DNA from: Cycas panzhihuaensis
Taxonomy: Eukaryota; Cycadophyta
Reading direction: 5' to 3'
NCBI GenBank assembly: GCA_023213395.1
Contig: CM041465.1
Location: 97,967,741 to 98,031,740 of the forward strand
Length of the DNA stretch: 64,000 bases
Within the stretch, counting starts at the first letter, position 1. Every line of letters begins with the position of its first letter. Position numbers and translations under genes: made by a program. Below, one piece after another: positions 1 through 11,575 of this stretch. The notes below the pieces were generated by a model, which saw nothing but the letters and a program-made list of their open reading frames with translations, ran no database searches and had not been told where the DNA came from.

Positions 1-42
1 TCATACTATATCCTTGTTAGCTCAATATGTTCTAATTATTGA

Positions 43-1963
43 TACCTTAGGTGAAGACTATGAGTTGATTAAGGTAGACCCTCCACCTAAAACCATGTGG
101 TCTCCTCACCCTTCTCATCCTTCTTCACCAAGACCCATTTCATGACCTCATTCTCCACTTACAGAGGAAGTTGATGATTACAAATCAACTCATTCACAAC
201 CTCATCAACTTTCTTCCCATTCCATACCTCTTACTCATGGAGGTGATACCACTACTATTGCTTATGGAATTCATGGCACCACACACATACCTACTTCTAG
301 TCAAGTGGTTATGGCTTCACCTAGTCTATGACTGATTCAGTCTTATTCTACCAGGATTGCCTCTTTATATCCTATTTCTTCTACCACTTAAATACCTCTT
401 CATGTATTACATATCATTGGACCTCATGGTGTTAGGCCTCACCTACCATCACCTAGAGTGTCTAATGTGATTTCCTCATCATAGCATATTTCTCATATTC
501 AACTACCATATTCATATGCATCAGTAGGGCAATCATAAATTTTGGGGACTTCTAAGCTTATTTCTTCTTCACATATTCCTAGGCCTAGCCCTTAGCCTAA
601 CCCTTTCTATACTTATAATAAAGTTTCCCATAAAACTTCATACCTCAAACTAATTATGTGGTTAACCCCACATCATGGTTTGTTATTCCTTCTACTCTTC
701 CACTTCATGATGTTTCATAATAATAACTGTAATCACAACAACCTATACATTCATCTATTCCTCATCCATCATCCTTAGCTCAACATCCTACTATGTTGAG
801 GCCAAGGAGACCCTTCCTAGACTCTATGAAGTCTCCCTTTCCATGAAAGGTTCTATTGTCACCTATGCCCCCATTCCTTCATAAATTATCTAAGTTTTCT
901 GGTGACTCATCTCAAGACCCTCCCTTCCATATCTGTATTTGCACTTGCTTGCATGGACTTTATGCCATATGATTATGTCATGATGCATATATTTCCTAAA
1001 TTGCTTCAAGGTGATGATTTGAAGTGGTTTTATCGTCTTCTTTTAGTCTTAATTCTCTCATTTCAACAACTAGTTGAATCTGTTATCAACTATTTTGATG
1101 TACCAAGACTATTTGAGTTAGGCATCAAATCCTTACTTGTAATTAAACAAAATAATGATGAAACTTCAAGAGATTTTGTTAGGAGATTTCAAGATTAAGT
1201 TCATACTTATCATTCATGCCTTGGTCCTATTTTTCTTTTGATATATTTACCAATGCGTTGAGGCCCCATGGACATTTGGAAGTTTTGAAACTTGGTCCTC
1301 AAATATATGAAGAAGTAGTTGACCATTGTTTAGCTTTAGAGATATTTGAAATACAAGTAGGTATTAAGAAGGTTGGGAGACCTCCTCCTTCTAAAGATTG
1401 AGTTCATCCTATGAAGGCTACCCATCCACGAGCCTATACGATCATCTTACCTCTTTAATTAGATTACTTGAGCATGTGATTAACACTAAGTTACATGTTG
1501 ATGGTCCATCTCTTACTCAATCCTCTCAAGAGACCAAAGTAATCCATTTTACTGAGGGGAGGAAGAAGCAAGGTCCTCCCCCTCTTCCTCCTTCATCTAG
1601 AAAGACAAAATGGTACTCCTATCATCAGACTGATACACATGATAATAGTGAGTGCCAAACCATTCAAAATATAGTCTATAATGTAAACACTCAAGTAAAT
1701 TGTTCTTCCAAGTCATCATAGAGACCAAATGATCTATAAGGATCCATTTCCTAAACACAGTGAGAAAACTAGTAAAGAAGATAAAGGTAAAGGGAAGTAG
1801 ATACAAGATGATGAAGACCAACCTTCAAGCTCTAATTCATCGAAGAAGACTACCACTCCCGCAAACATTCAAGGAAGAAGAAACCAATCAACCATGTCCA
1901 CCTCTTAAATGTAGGGATACCAAGAGAACCATAGACATGGTGGAGACTTCAAGGAGTGCATGA
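43..1963 (+). pseudogene. gag pseudogene of element A
   Basis: Capsid/nucleocapsid gene. The first ~800 bases encode a Pro/Ser/His-rich N-terminal part (readable from PLGEDYELIKV near 50) that matches element B near 35230. The retrotransposon gag core is at about 880-1400, with a break in frame near 1200; recognisable pieces are DFMPYDYVMMHIFPKLL and YFDVPRLFELGIKSLL. A nucleocapsid zinc-knuckle relic lies near 1608-1655: W-Y-S-Y-H, four residues, H, four residues, C. Element B still has TGC (Cys) where A has TAC (Tyr), so A lost its first zinc ligand by G-to-A change. Several stops and frameshifts make this non-functional. Confidence 0.75.
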
Positions 1964-1999
1964 CCATCTAAATCATATGATGATTTTATGGGGAGGAAT

Positions 2000-3870
2000 C
2001 ATGACTCTTTACCTCTAGTACCCCCTCATCTTATTAGGTTTAGGTCCATTCCTTCTAGTTTAAAAGATGGATCTTTCTCTTTAGTAGACAAATTAAAGAC
2101 CATTCCCACCAGCATATCGATTATCGATTTGCTCAAGTTTTGCCTTGAGAAATATTAACTTTTACTTGATGCATTGGAAGTTCCAGTGGTAGCTTCTTCA
2201 CCTACTTCTACCCTTTCCTTTGACCTTGCTACTTTGCTTAATCATTCCACCCATGTATTGAACGACATTCCTCTATTCTATATCGAGATCATCAAGGATG
2301 ATATTAATATCAAGTGGGTTATCATTGATGAAGGATCATCTATCAATATAATCCCCCTTTGTCCTATTGAAGATTTGGAGATTTTAATCTTTGATCTGTG
2401 TGAATAGATACGCCAAGGTTATGATAAGAATCAAAAGGTGCCCTTGGGTCAAGTTATTCTTCCACTCATGTTGGAATATAAGATAGTGCTTACTAACCTT
2501 ACTATCATTGACTTAGATATAGAATATAATATCCTTTTGGGTAAACCATGGATCACCCAAATGGTAGTAGTTTATTCATTCCTTTTTAGTGAACTCAGGT
2601 TCATCCATAACGAAGAACTTAAGATCGTCAAACAAAAGCCTAAACCTATCAAACATTTGGTTCCTCTTATTGAGACTTTTGTAGAACCTAGTGAATCTTC
2701 CAACTATGCAGAGTATTTCTTTTAGTCACTTGGTTTAAGACAACACTTTGTTATTAAAGCTCCTTCAACCCACCTTGAAGTTAAGGATATAGATTTAGTT
2801 GAGATTGTCCCTCTATCATCAAGTTCCTTACCTATTCCAGTTCGTTCAAATTTTACTAATTCTCTTTTAGTTCCTTCCTCTTTTATTTTAGAGGGGGAAA
2901 TGGCTTCTCATTCTATTATACCTTATCAAGGATCATCTCGAAGTGACCTTATTGATATAAATCATATTCATACTTATTTCTCACATGATTTATATTTGAC
3001 CATAGGGGTAAACTTAGTGGTTCCTTCTTTGACCACTCATCTAGCAACTACTTCTTTAAGTATTGTTACGTATGACTCACATGTGTTACTTCCCCATCTT
3101 TCTCTTGTTCCCCTTTATTTAAGACATGGTTGAATAGGCATGAGAAGAAGATGTTGTTACATTGACACCCAGATCTAGTATTAGATGATAATGATACTAG
3201 GGTATTTAATACAGGTAAAGCTAGATTTAAAACCTCTATTGTAGTATAGGAAGTTAATTCCATTTCTACTTTCTCATTACTTTCCTGTCCTCGTATGGAT
3301 CCTCCCTTATCTTCACTTATCTTAATATCTATATCCCACCTCAATTATAGCGTGTATAATCAAGAGTTCAATAAAGCCTTTTCTTTAATTTGGGAATTCG
3401 TAGATAGACTTATCCCCTTTTCTCAAGTTACATCAATTATCGAGTTTGTGTCTACTCCAAACTCTTTAGTTGGTCCTCTTCCATCTTTTGTTTCTTAATC
3501 TAAGAAACTTTGCCTTATTAATCTCTTTCACATTGACCATTTTGAGAATGATGAAGTGATCATTGAAAACTTAGTAGGTTCATCTCCTAGTTTTCCTCAT
3601 GGACATCACAAGTTAGGGTTTTCTAAAGTTATAGTTTATCATTCTCAACCCCAAGAGTTTATTTCTTCGATTGATCCTACCCCTCCTCATTTTGAGGAAG
3701 GGAATGCAATTCTTATGGAACAAACCATCGATGTAGATTTAGAAATAGAAGATACCCCTATAATCATAAAGTTAGGAGCTAGTTGTACTCCTCAAGAGAT
3801 TACCCAATTTAAGAATCTCTTTTATGAATTTTGCTCAGTTTTTATGTGGGACTATAAAGACATGTAAGGC
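2000..3870 (+). pseudogene. Aspartic protease and linker region of element A pol
   Basis: Retropepsin that would process Gag-Pol. The catalytic loop reads VIIDEGSSINIIP (about 2328-2366), the D-x-G-S form seen in Tat-like elements. The C-terminal part of the fold follows (DLDIEYNILLGKPWI, about 2510-2555). One frame runs from 2174 to about 3133 with in-frame stops at 2405 and 2723, then the frame shifts. The linker up to RT ends with LFYEFCSVFMWDYKDM (about 3820-3867), a segment that normally precedes RT in gypsy pol. Element B has the same part at 42685-44262 and element C at 20755-22134. Confidence 0.75.
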
Positions 3871-3879
3871 CTTGACTCC

Positions 3880-4700
3880 CAAATCATTTAACACAATATT
3901 ATTATTATTCTTAGCACAAAACCCAAATGTCAGAAATAATGTCCTATCCATCCACATCTTTCTCTTGCCATTAAGCAAGAAGTGGAGAACTTATTGGTAG
4001 CTTGATTCATTGAGAGCATTGATTACTCTCAATGGGTCTCTAACATAGTTCCTGTAGAAAAGAGGAATGGCACAATCTGGATCTGTATTGACTTTCATGA
4101 TATTAACAATGCATGTCCCAAAGACAATTTTCCTCTTCCCTTTCTTGGTCAGATTTGGGACCAGATAGGTGGTTTTGAGGTAATGTCTCTTATGGATAGA
4201 TTCTCAGGATACAATTAGATCTCTATTACACCTCATGACCACCATAAGACTTTTTTTACCACTCCTTGGGGCACCTTTATTTACAAAGTCATTCCCTTAA
4301 AATTAAAGAATGCTAATGTAATATATCAGATGGTTATGGTGTATATCTTCCATGACTTGATTAGCAATATGATCACCACTTATTTAGATGATATGCTTGC
4401 CCTTTTGCATAAAAGATCTGATCATTTACATGTTCTTAGAACCCTTTTTTAAAGATGCAAAAAGTATCATTTGTGCTTAAACCTTTCCAAGTGTGTTTTT
4501 GACATTACATCAAGAAAGATGTTGGGAAACATTATTTCTCAAGATGGGATTAGAATTGATCTTGAGAAGATTGAGGCTATTATTCAAATGCCTCCTCCTA
4601 AGACCTAAAATAGATTAAATCTTTTTTGGGTAGGCTTGGTTTTCTAAGACATTTCATCACTGACTTTGCCTTAGATGTTAAGCCTATCACTAATCTATTG
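3880..4700 (+). pseudogene. Reverse transcriptase domain of element A
   Basis: RT would copy element RNA into DNA. Visible conserved blocks are IWICIDFHDINNACPKDNFP (about 4075-4135), VMSLMDRFSGYN (about 4180), FFTTPWGTFIYKVIP, and the YLDDM catalytic box at 4381-4395, with both aspartates kept. RT continues to LGNIISQDGIRIDLEKIEAI (about 4525-4590). In-frame stops occur where relatives have Gln or Arg, for example after GYN near 4217 and after TLF near 4450. The frame is kept over roughly 700 bases, so loss is mostly by point mutation. Confidence 0.85.
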
Positions 4701-5190
4701 AAGAAAGACATTAAATTGTAACAGCCTCCTTAAGTTCAAGAGTCCTTTGAAAGGCTGAAGTAAGCCTTGGTTTATACTCTAGTTCTTGCTCTACCAAGGT
4801 TTGATAAGCCTTTCATCTTATATACTTTAGCTACTAAAGAGTCGCTAGTAGGTATGTTAGTACAAGAAGATGATTCTGGTAAAGAGAGGGCTACATATTT
4901 CATTAATAAGACCCTCGTGGCAGTCAAGCTTCATTATCCTTTCTTGAGAAAGAATATCTTGCCTTAGTCTTTGCTACTAAAATGCTTTGCCACTACCTCC
5001 TTAGGAATAGGGTTCACCTCATTGTCCAATCCAATCCCATAAGGTATTTACTAAGTCTAACCTTACAGGTCAACTAGGTAAGTGGTCTTTATTACTTCAA
5101 GAATTTGATTTAGAAGTGATCAATAGGAAGTCTGAGAAAGACATGATCATTTAAGAGATCATGGCTGATGCCCCTCTTTTAAATCATTAT
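4700..5190 (+). pseudogene. Gypsy-type RNase H domain of element A
   Basis: This degrades the RNA strand of the RNA-DNA hybrid. The segment FDKPFILYTLATKESLVGML (about 4800-4860) matches the start of gypsy RNase H, where the first Asp of the usual D-A-S motif is replaced in this family (T-L-A-T here, T-S-A-T in element C). It continues with QEDDSGKERATYFI and, after frame damage, a match to element C near 19560. Its position directly before the integrase zinc-binding region is normal for Ty3/gypsy. Confidence 0.75.
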
Positions 5191-5199
5191 AGTCAACCC

Positions 5200-6500
5200 G
5201 TTGATGATTCTTTCCCAGATGAACATATCTTCCATATTTAGGGCATTCCTCTTGATGACCCATGGTATGGAGAGATTAGATTATATCTCTATGATTAACC
5301 TTTTCCTTCTCTTGCTACCTCAAAGAAGAGAAGATGAATTCATGCTACTATTAGAAAATACCTTTTGTTGGATGATACTTTATACAAGCACTATTTTGAT
5401 GGAATTCTACTTAGGTGCCTCTCACCTAATGATTCTTTAGTTACCTTAACATAATCCCATGAAGGTATATGTGGTGGATATTTTGGTGGTCGATTGATGG
5501 CCCAACCTATTCTTTATATTGGTTATTATTGGCCTACCTTATTTAAAGATGCCTACTCTTACATCCAAAGATGCTAGAAATTCAGGTCCATGTAACTTTA
5601 ATCTATCAACCTGCACAAGAAATGAAGTTGATAGTTTCACCTTAGCCTTTGTCCTAATGTGGTCTTAACCTCAATAGATAGATCTTTCCAACATCCTTAA
5701 ATGGGAATAAATTCATTCTAATTATAATCGAATACTTTACGAAGTAGAGTGAGGCTATCCCATTGATCTCCGTTATTGGAAAGATCATCGCTACTTTTAT
5801 ATTTTAGCATATCATTTATAGATTTGGGATATTAGATGTTATCATTACTGATAATGAAACTTCATTTTGTAATCCCCATGTTAGTGAACTATGCACTATG
5901 TTTCATATTACTCATAGAATATCTGCCCTATATCATCCCTAAGCGAATGGTTAGGCAGAAGCATTTAACAAGATCTTAGCTAAGATTTTGGCCAAGATTA
6001 TTTCTACCTCTCATAGGAATTGGCACTCTCTTTTGTTTCTGGCACTATGGGCCTATAGGACTACCATTAAAACTGCTAGAGGTATGATACCATTCTCTCT
6101 TGTTTATGGCGTTAAAACCATTTTACCTTTAGAAGTTAAAATTCCTTGTTTATATGTCTCATTGAAGGAATTTACTAACGAGCAATTCAAAGGAAGCTCA
6201 CCTTTTAGAGCTAGAGAAACTAGATAAGACTTGCTTGAAATCCTTACAAAATAATATTGCATCTAAATCTAGGGTTCAAGTTGCATAGGATAGGCAACTT
6301 AGGCATAAAAAGTTTAACATTGGTGATAAAGTTTTAAAATTAGAATATTTGCACGATAGGAAACTAAAGTTTTCTCCCAAATGGACATGACCTTTCTTAG
6401 TAATTAAGGATTTAACTAATGAAGCCTATCAAATCTCGACATTGGAAGGATTAGAGTTTAAGATACCTATTAATTCTTAATATTTGAGAATATTTTATGC
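5200..6500 (+). pseudogene. Integrase of element A, with C-terminal GPY/F-like module
   Basis: Integrase would insert the DNA copy. It begins with a damaged zinc-binding region (LLLDDTLYKHYFDGILLRCL, about 5355-5415). The catalytic core includes ILDVIITDNETSF (about 5830-5870, second Asp kept), then HP-stop-ANG-stop-AEAFNK (about 5935-5970, the Glu kept, both stops at former Gln codons), then NWHSLLFLALWAYRTTIKTA (about 6018-6078). The tail KFNIGDKVLKLEYLHDRKLK and PFLVIKDLTNEAYQISTLEG (about 6310-6450) corresponds to the GPY/F module. I see no chromodomain, in line with a non-chromovirus. Confidence 0.85.
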
Positions 6501-6524
6501 TTAGCAACATGCATGTGACTTCCT

Positions 6525-6745
6525 CCATAATGAGGATAAACTACGACTCTGAATCCAGTACCTTTACCTAATGAGCTAAAACTATGGGTAACCTCCTTCT
6601 TTCTTTCTGATCTAAGGCTCTGAAACTAGTATCTTTGCCTAATGAGCTAAAACTATGGGTAAATAGCCTCTTTTCAAAGATTAGTGGCTCTAAAACTTGT
6701 ATCTTTTCCTAATGAGCTAAAACTATGGGCAGATATCCCCTACTT
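6525..6745 (+). repeat. 3' repeat cluster 1 of element A (AATGAG-NN-TAAACTATG type)
   Basis: Immediately after pol there are three imperfect units of about 66-75 bp. Each ends with CTAATGAGCTAAAACTATGGG (near 6573, 6640 and 6710) and carries a CTCTGAAAC...GTATCTTT segment before it. The first unit also begins with AATGAGGATAAACTA. The same cluster follows the deletion junction in element B (44270-44680), so it is ancestral to the family. Non-coding; no function is known to me. Confidence 0.85.
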
Positions 6746-7640
6746 TATGATGTCTTCTTACCTTCATTAAGCATTGTGGTGCTTTTTTGTGATAGATCTA
6801 GCCCATAATCATGTAAGTCATGTGCTCTTTCTAGCACCTATATTGATAGTGAGTTCACCATCATTTGGATCTTGTTCTCCTTTGAGTTATACACTCAAAA
6901 GAGAAGCTACATCCCTAGTTTTATTATACTTTCATCTTGGAAAGAGAAACACCTTTGTTAGCTAAGAGTATTTACTTTTATTTGCTAACTAGTTACCTTG
7001 TTAATTCATACCTCATTGTCATTTGTTAGTCAGTCACTTTTGGGATTCTCCTTATTAGTCATATATCACCACCTGTTAATTATTTTTGTTATCCTCAATT
7101 CTCTTTATTATTCCTTTGGAATAGATACTCATTCTGCCACCTTCCCTTCACGCTTGGAGACATTGTGATTTTGATTTCCTTTTTATTTTCCATGGTTCAT
7201 TCCTTAAGGAGATTGGTCCTTTTACCTTTTTAAGATTACATTAAAAGGAGAAATCCTTGTTGTGTTAAGTAGAAGAGTTTCTTAAGAAGCTAATTATGAT
7301 TATGTTCTTGTAAAGCGTCAAGTAAAAAAAAGAAAAAAGGTTGAAAGAAAGTAAGAAGTAAGTTTATTATTTTTATCCTCTTATAATCTAAGGCAAGTCA
7401 CATGATGGCTTTGTCCCCACCTATCTATCTATAGATTGGGTTCATTTGGATGAGTCATTTAGGATTTTTAGATCTAGCTACTGGGGTCCACCATGGCCTT
7501 AGTTACGATCGAACCCTTCTTGATACTTTTGATCATAATTGTCTTACTTAAGTTTCTTATTCTTCTTTCATCATAGTCAAAGGTATACTTCTACCACTAT
7601 CTCCTTATTGATTAATTCATGCACCTTCCCGTATTGATCA
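6746..7640 (+). other. Non-coding spacer of element A, conserved in element B
   Basis: No reading frame I can support. It aligns with element B 44690-45660, including the stretches GTGAGTTCACCATCATTTGG and AAGGAGAAATCCTT, so it belonged to the element before both copies inserted. An A-rich run (about 7324-7345) is shared but longer in B. The spacer separates the integrase/repeat cluster from the downstream RNase H-like domain. Confidence 0.6.
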
Positions 7641-7672
7641 CATAGTCTCCAAGTTTTGATCCTCTCATTCCC

Positions 7673-8090
7673 ATGGCATTAAACATCTTCATCGATGGGG
7701 GTAGTAGAGGAAACCTAGAACTGTCTACTTCTGCTTAGGTGGTGTATGACCAATCAGGAAGTCCCCTTCTTTCCATAGGTTTTTTTATACTAAGGGCAAC
7801 CACTAATGAAGTTAAATAACTTGTAGTTATAGGAGCCTTGTTAGATGTCTCTCACTTTCATTATGGACCTATTACTTTGTATGTTGATTCTCAGGTTATG
7901 GTTTATCAGTTGGTTGAGATGTACCAGGTCCATTCTCCATGACTCCTTCTTTTTCATCATCAGGCCTTATCATTTTTGTCCCTATTTACTTCAGTCACCA
8001 TCTAATACATACCATGTTCTTTTAATCTTAAAGCTAACACTCTTATTTCCTCAATCCTTGATGATCGTGTTGATTGATTTTCCTTCTTCT
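7673..8090 (+). pseudogene. Second RNase H-like domain downstream of integrase in element A
   Basis: One frame of about 139 codons reads MALNIFIDGGSRGN at its start, then SIGFFILRATTNEVK, LYVDSQVMVYQLVEMYQVHS, and NLKANTL near the end. This is the pattern of RNase HI of the archaeal-like type found as an extra domain in plant Tat elements: D-G-x-S-R-G-N, a TNN-x-A-E-Y helix, the D-S-Q box, and a last N-x-x-A-D. First Asp (codon 7694) and DSQ Asp (codon 7886) are kept. The helix Glu is Lys (AAA), and the last Asp is Asn. Four in-frame stops occur over the domain. In described Tat elements the extra domain lies, as far as I recall, between the gypsy RNase H and integrase, so its place here is odd. 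Element B has the same domain at 45673-46060. Confidence 0.7.
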
Positions 8091-8112
8091 AGCTAGGGGC
8101 ATCTCACTCTGG

Positions 8113-8154
8113 AATGAGTATAAACTACCACTCCATGATGAGTATAAACTATCC
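8113..8154 (+). repeat. Paired AATGAG-NN-TAAACTA motif, element A
   Basis: Two copies sit back to back: AATGAGTATAAACTACCACT at 8113 and ATGAGTATAAACTATCC at 8137. The paired arrangement recurs in element B at 46109-46150. A single copy with the same TAAACTACCACTCC extension is found in the unrelated-family element C (minus strand, 17991-18012). Confidence 0.8.
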
Positions 8155-8159
8155 ATTTA

Positions 8160-8960
8160 ACAAGATTATAAATTTGGGTAGTTGTGAGATTGTGGTGATA
8201 GGTATGAGATTGAAGCAAAATATGGGAATCTTGGGCCTTGGAGGATCTTGGTAGGGGGTAAGTTCCTGAAAGCTTCTTGCCCTTGGAACAATCCAACAAA
8301 GAATCCAATATACTTGGGTAGTTATTCATTTATTAAGTGAGGTTAGTTTTGTTTATTAAATGATTTAATTCCTTCATGATATATTATATAAGTGTGGGAT
8401 TATCCTACATTTATATAATCTATTAGGAGTATGATGTGAGTTATATGGATTTCCTCTTTGAAGATTTATCTTACTCCATCTTCTGCTTTTATAAAATTAT
8501 TACCGTTTGTATTCTAGATGATTTTAAGTTTATAAAAATAGAATAAGTAAACCTTTCACTTACCCCACTTTTATCTCTTGTTTATCTCCTAATTTTTATT
8601 TCTTCATTAACCTTATCTTTCTTAAACCACACTACTCTAGAACGAGTATAAACTACCATGTATATAGCATTACAAAAACCAAAAAACAAAAGTACATGAC
8701 CATAAAAGAATTAAAAAAAAGTAAAAAAAAGATAAAAATCATTACATATTTCCTTGGACAAGTCACACTAGTGAATGTATCCTATACTCAAATATAAACA
8801 AGAATAGGGGGATAAAGGGTTTAGAGAAAAGTAATTACACACAAGTTTTAAGAGAAAAGAAGATCAATATATACATGATATCAAAAACATAGTACATATG
8901 TCATCTAAGTGACTCATCATACATGATCTATGGTATATGACATATGATACATAATACATA
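8160..8960 (+). other. AT-rich non-coding stretch of element A with one further motif copy
   Basis: No supported gene. It aligns with B 46150-46885. A motif copy, ACTCTAGAACGAGTATAAAC, lies at about 8634-8653 and continues into TACCATGTATATAG. After about 8835 element B has no counterpart until A reaches about 11565. Confidence 0.55.
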
Positions 8961-8969
8961 CAACTCCAG

Positions 8970-10800
8970 GCTCATAAAATACCTCGTATCGTCCTCCTAC
9001 CTCCTAAATGACATATGATGCACTCATCTATGTGATCCCTGATGAGATCCCTAAGACATGTCTGGATCTATCCTTAGTCTCCTACTAGAAGTCTCCCTCT
9101 GAGAAAACTCTCCTCTAGGTGGGAGATAGTGTCGTTCCAACTATACCATTACACTCATTGATGGAGTATACCTGGCCCCTGCCTGAGCTAATGTCATCCT
9201 CTACATGTGTCTCCTCTCCTCCTTACTTGCTCTCAACCCCATCTCTTACCTCTATAGCTCCATCCACATGTCCATATACATGTCATGAGCCCTCAGCATG
9301 ACAATAGTAGTCTATCTGGTCCCCAACAATCTACAATCCACCACATTCCAAAAAGGCACCTCATCTAGTGCTGGAACATAGGGAAAGATCACCTCTAATG
9401 TCCTCAGCACCTCTCTCAAGGTAACTATCCCATCACCTATCCAATAGAAATATGTCATGTATAGTTAGTCCTTTGGAGAAGAAAACAAACTTTAGAAATA
9501 AAGGTAATATAATGTGATGCGATAAATCAACTAATTAAATTACATACCTAGAGATATGGCTCCTAATATCTCTATGCTTACCACCTCACTAGTTGGCGAT
9601 GGCTCTACTATCTGTGGCTCTTGATGAGCCTCGTATATAGCTCCTCCCTTGCCAACTGTGACCCCTCCATCCCTAGACTACTCATTAGTAGATCCTAGCT
9701 CCTTGCTTTAGATGGAGCCTCTTCTCCTCTCTAAAGGTGCCTCACCTCCATGTCTAAGCACCTACCGACTACTACCAACTCCACCACTAGAGGAAGCACC
9801 TATCCTACCTCCTCATCTTACCTCCTCTTCCCTACCAGCACCTCTGCCACCATGAGCCCTTATGTCATGACCTTCTCCTCTCCCTACCCCTTATTTTGGG
9901 GCCTCCTTAGTTGTTGGCCTCTATCCAACATCCATCTCATTGTCACTCCATACTAGGAGCCCAACATAGGCATCATCGACAAGCTGTCTCCTCATCATCC
10001 TACTCAGCATGGGACTATGAGTCATCCTTACGACAATCACTAGCCTGTTGTAGATCTTAGATCTCATGTACCACTTATTTATGCCTGGATCCATTAGCAT
10101 CAATATCCCTATCTCTTCTCCTGGTTGTATCAAGGGAATATGGTCATAGAGCTAGCACATCAATATCGAGCTATAAGAAAAACCATCTCTACCTATCCTT
10201 TAGATCCTCGATAGTTGGTAATTGATGTTGTCTACCACATACTATCCCTAGTTAACCTAAATCCACTGCTCACATCACCATATAATCCCTGTCCACTAAA
10301 CTAGAATCCCCATAAAATTTTGTGTCCTCATAATTTAATATATGATAATAAGAGTGATGATCCCCCTCATTATTAGAACTTCATTTGCTACCCTAATAGC
10401 CTCAATTAATATGTTGTGCTAATTAATCTGATTAGAAAGCCCTTTCAAGTAAGCATTGCATGCCATCTATGACTCCCTCATCTGTCACCCTGATCAGGTG
10501 CACCCTCTCCCCATGCCAACTCATGCTAAGAATCCTCCCTACATCTCATGGGATAATCTCTAGATCTCTGATACCTTGACTATGAAAACACGTCATCCTA
10601 GTATCCAACAACTCATGAAGTCATGCAATATCTTATGCTCCATGACCAATTGAGTTAAATAACTAGCCCTAGCTAGCCCACACACATGTAAGATACACCA
10701 TCCTACCTCATCAAGTTGACTCACCAACTTCATGGGTAAGCGCTCCTTCATTCTTGTGAGTATCAACTCTCTCTAAGGCCTACATATCAAAAAGTATATT
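8970..10800 (-). pseudogene. Antisense extra ORF of element A (plant-mobile-domain-like, weak)
   Basis: On the minus strand, opposite to gag-pol, a broken reading frame can be followed from about 10800 to 9000. Its first half has the shape of plant mobile domain proteins, with the peptides RMKERLPMKLVSQLDEVGWC and ILHDFMSCWIL, followed by a region where PMD proteins have 'tleDv..ilg'. The piece at 10133-9921 (GINKWYMRSKIYNRLVIVVR) is more open. The second half is Gly/Arg/Glu-rich and of low complexity. Extra ORFs in antisense orientation between pol and the 3' LTR are known in plant Tat elements. Element C has a clearer one at the same relative place. The family match here is tentative; position and strand are the stronger evidence. 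Confidence 0.45.
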
Positions 10801-10829
10801 TTGTTAGCATCCACTTTGAGTTAAACATC

Positions 10830-11565
10830 TCATCTAACTAGGAGAAATTTTTAACATTTTAAAAATATCTCTCAAAAATTGAAAAACATAGTTTCACAGT
10901 GAAAATATGATTTCACTAAGAAAAACATGATTTTATAGTAAAAAATGTGATTTCCTCTAATGGCCCAAAATAGTGAAGTTATGTTTTTCACTGTTTTGTT
11001 GCATTCATCATTATAAAATCATGTTTTAGAAAAGTGCCTACACTTTTAGCACTGTGTTATCACGTTTTTTACCATAAATTAAAAAAATAAAAATAATAGA
11101 CTGTTTCACTCACTGGGTACCTAACTTGCTACTCCATTGTCCTCTGCCTCATGCTTTGGAGCTCAACACCTAGATGATAGAGCTCAAAATCCCACTTGAA
11201 CGAAGGAAAATTACCTCTGGAATACTCCTTTCTCCTTCATCCTCCTCATGAAAATGAATTGGTTTCTTTATTAATCTTCCAACATATAAGGGGCCCTTTC
11301 TGGCCCTTTTGCCTCTTTTTGCCTATCAAATTGTTTAGACTAAACATTTGATCTATTATAAAGTGGTATGCTTTAATTCAATCATAATAATTTCTAAATT
11401 TATGTCAAGGTATCATAAATATGACTTTTTCATTTTGATAAAGTTTAAGATATTAAAGGTTATTTCAACCTTTTTTCAATCTTCCTATTAAAGATTGATT
11501 AATTATTCAATCCTATTTTATTCAGTAACATGTTTATCTTTGATAGGACCATCACTCTGAGCTTC
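10830..11565 (+). other. AT-rich region with dispersed ATGATTTCACT-like repeats
   Basis: From 10840 to 11070 the words CATRRTTTCAC, AAAAACATGATTTTA and GTTTTTCACTG recur in varying order, looking like degraded short repeats. The rest to 11565 is plain AT-rich sequence with no supported gene. The whole stretch is absent from element B. Confidence 0.5.
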
Positions 11566-11575
11566 TATTTCTTTA

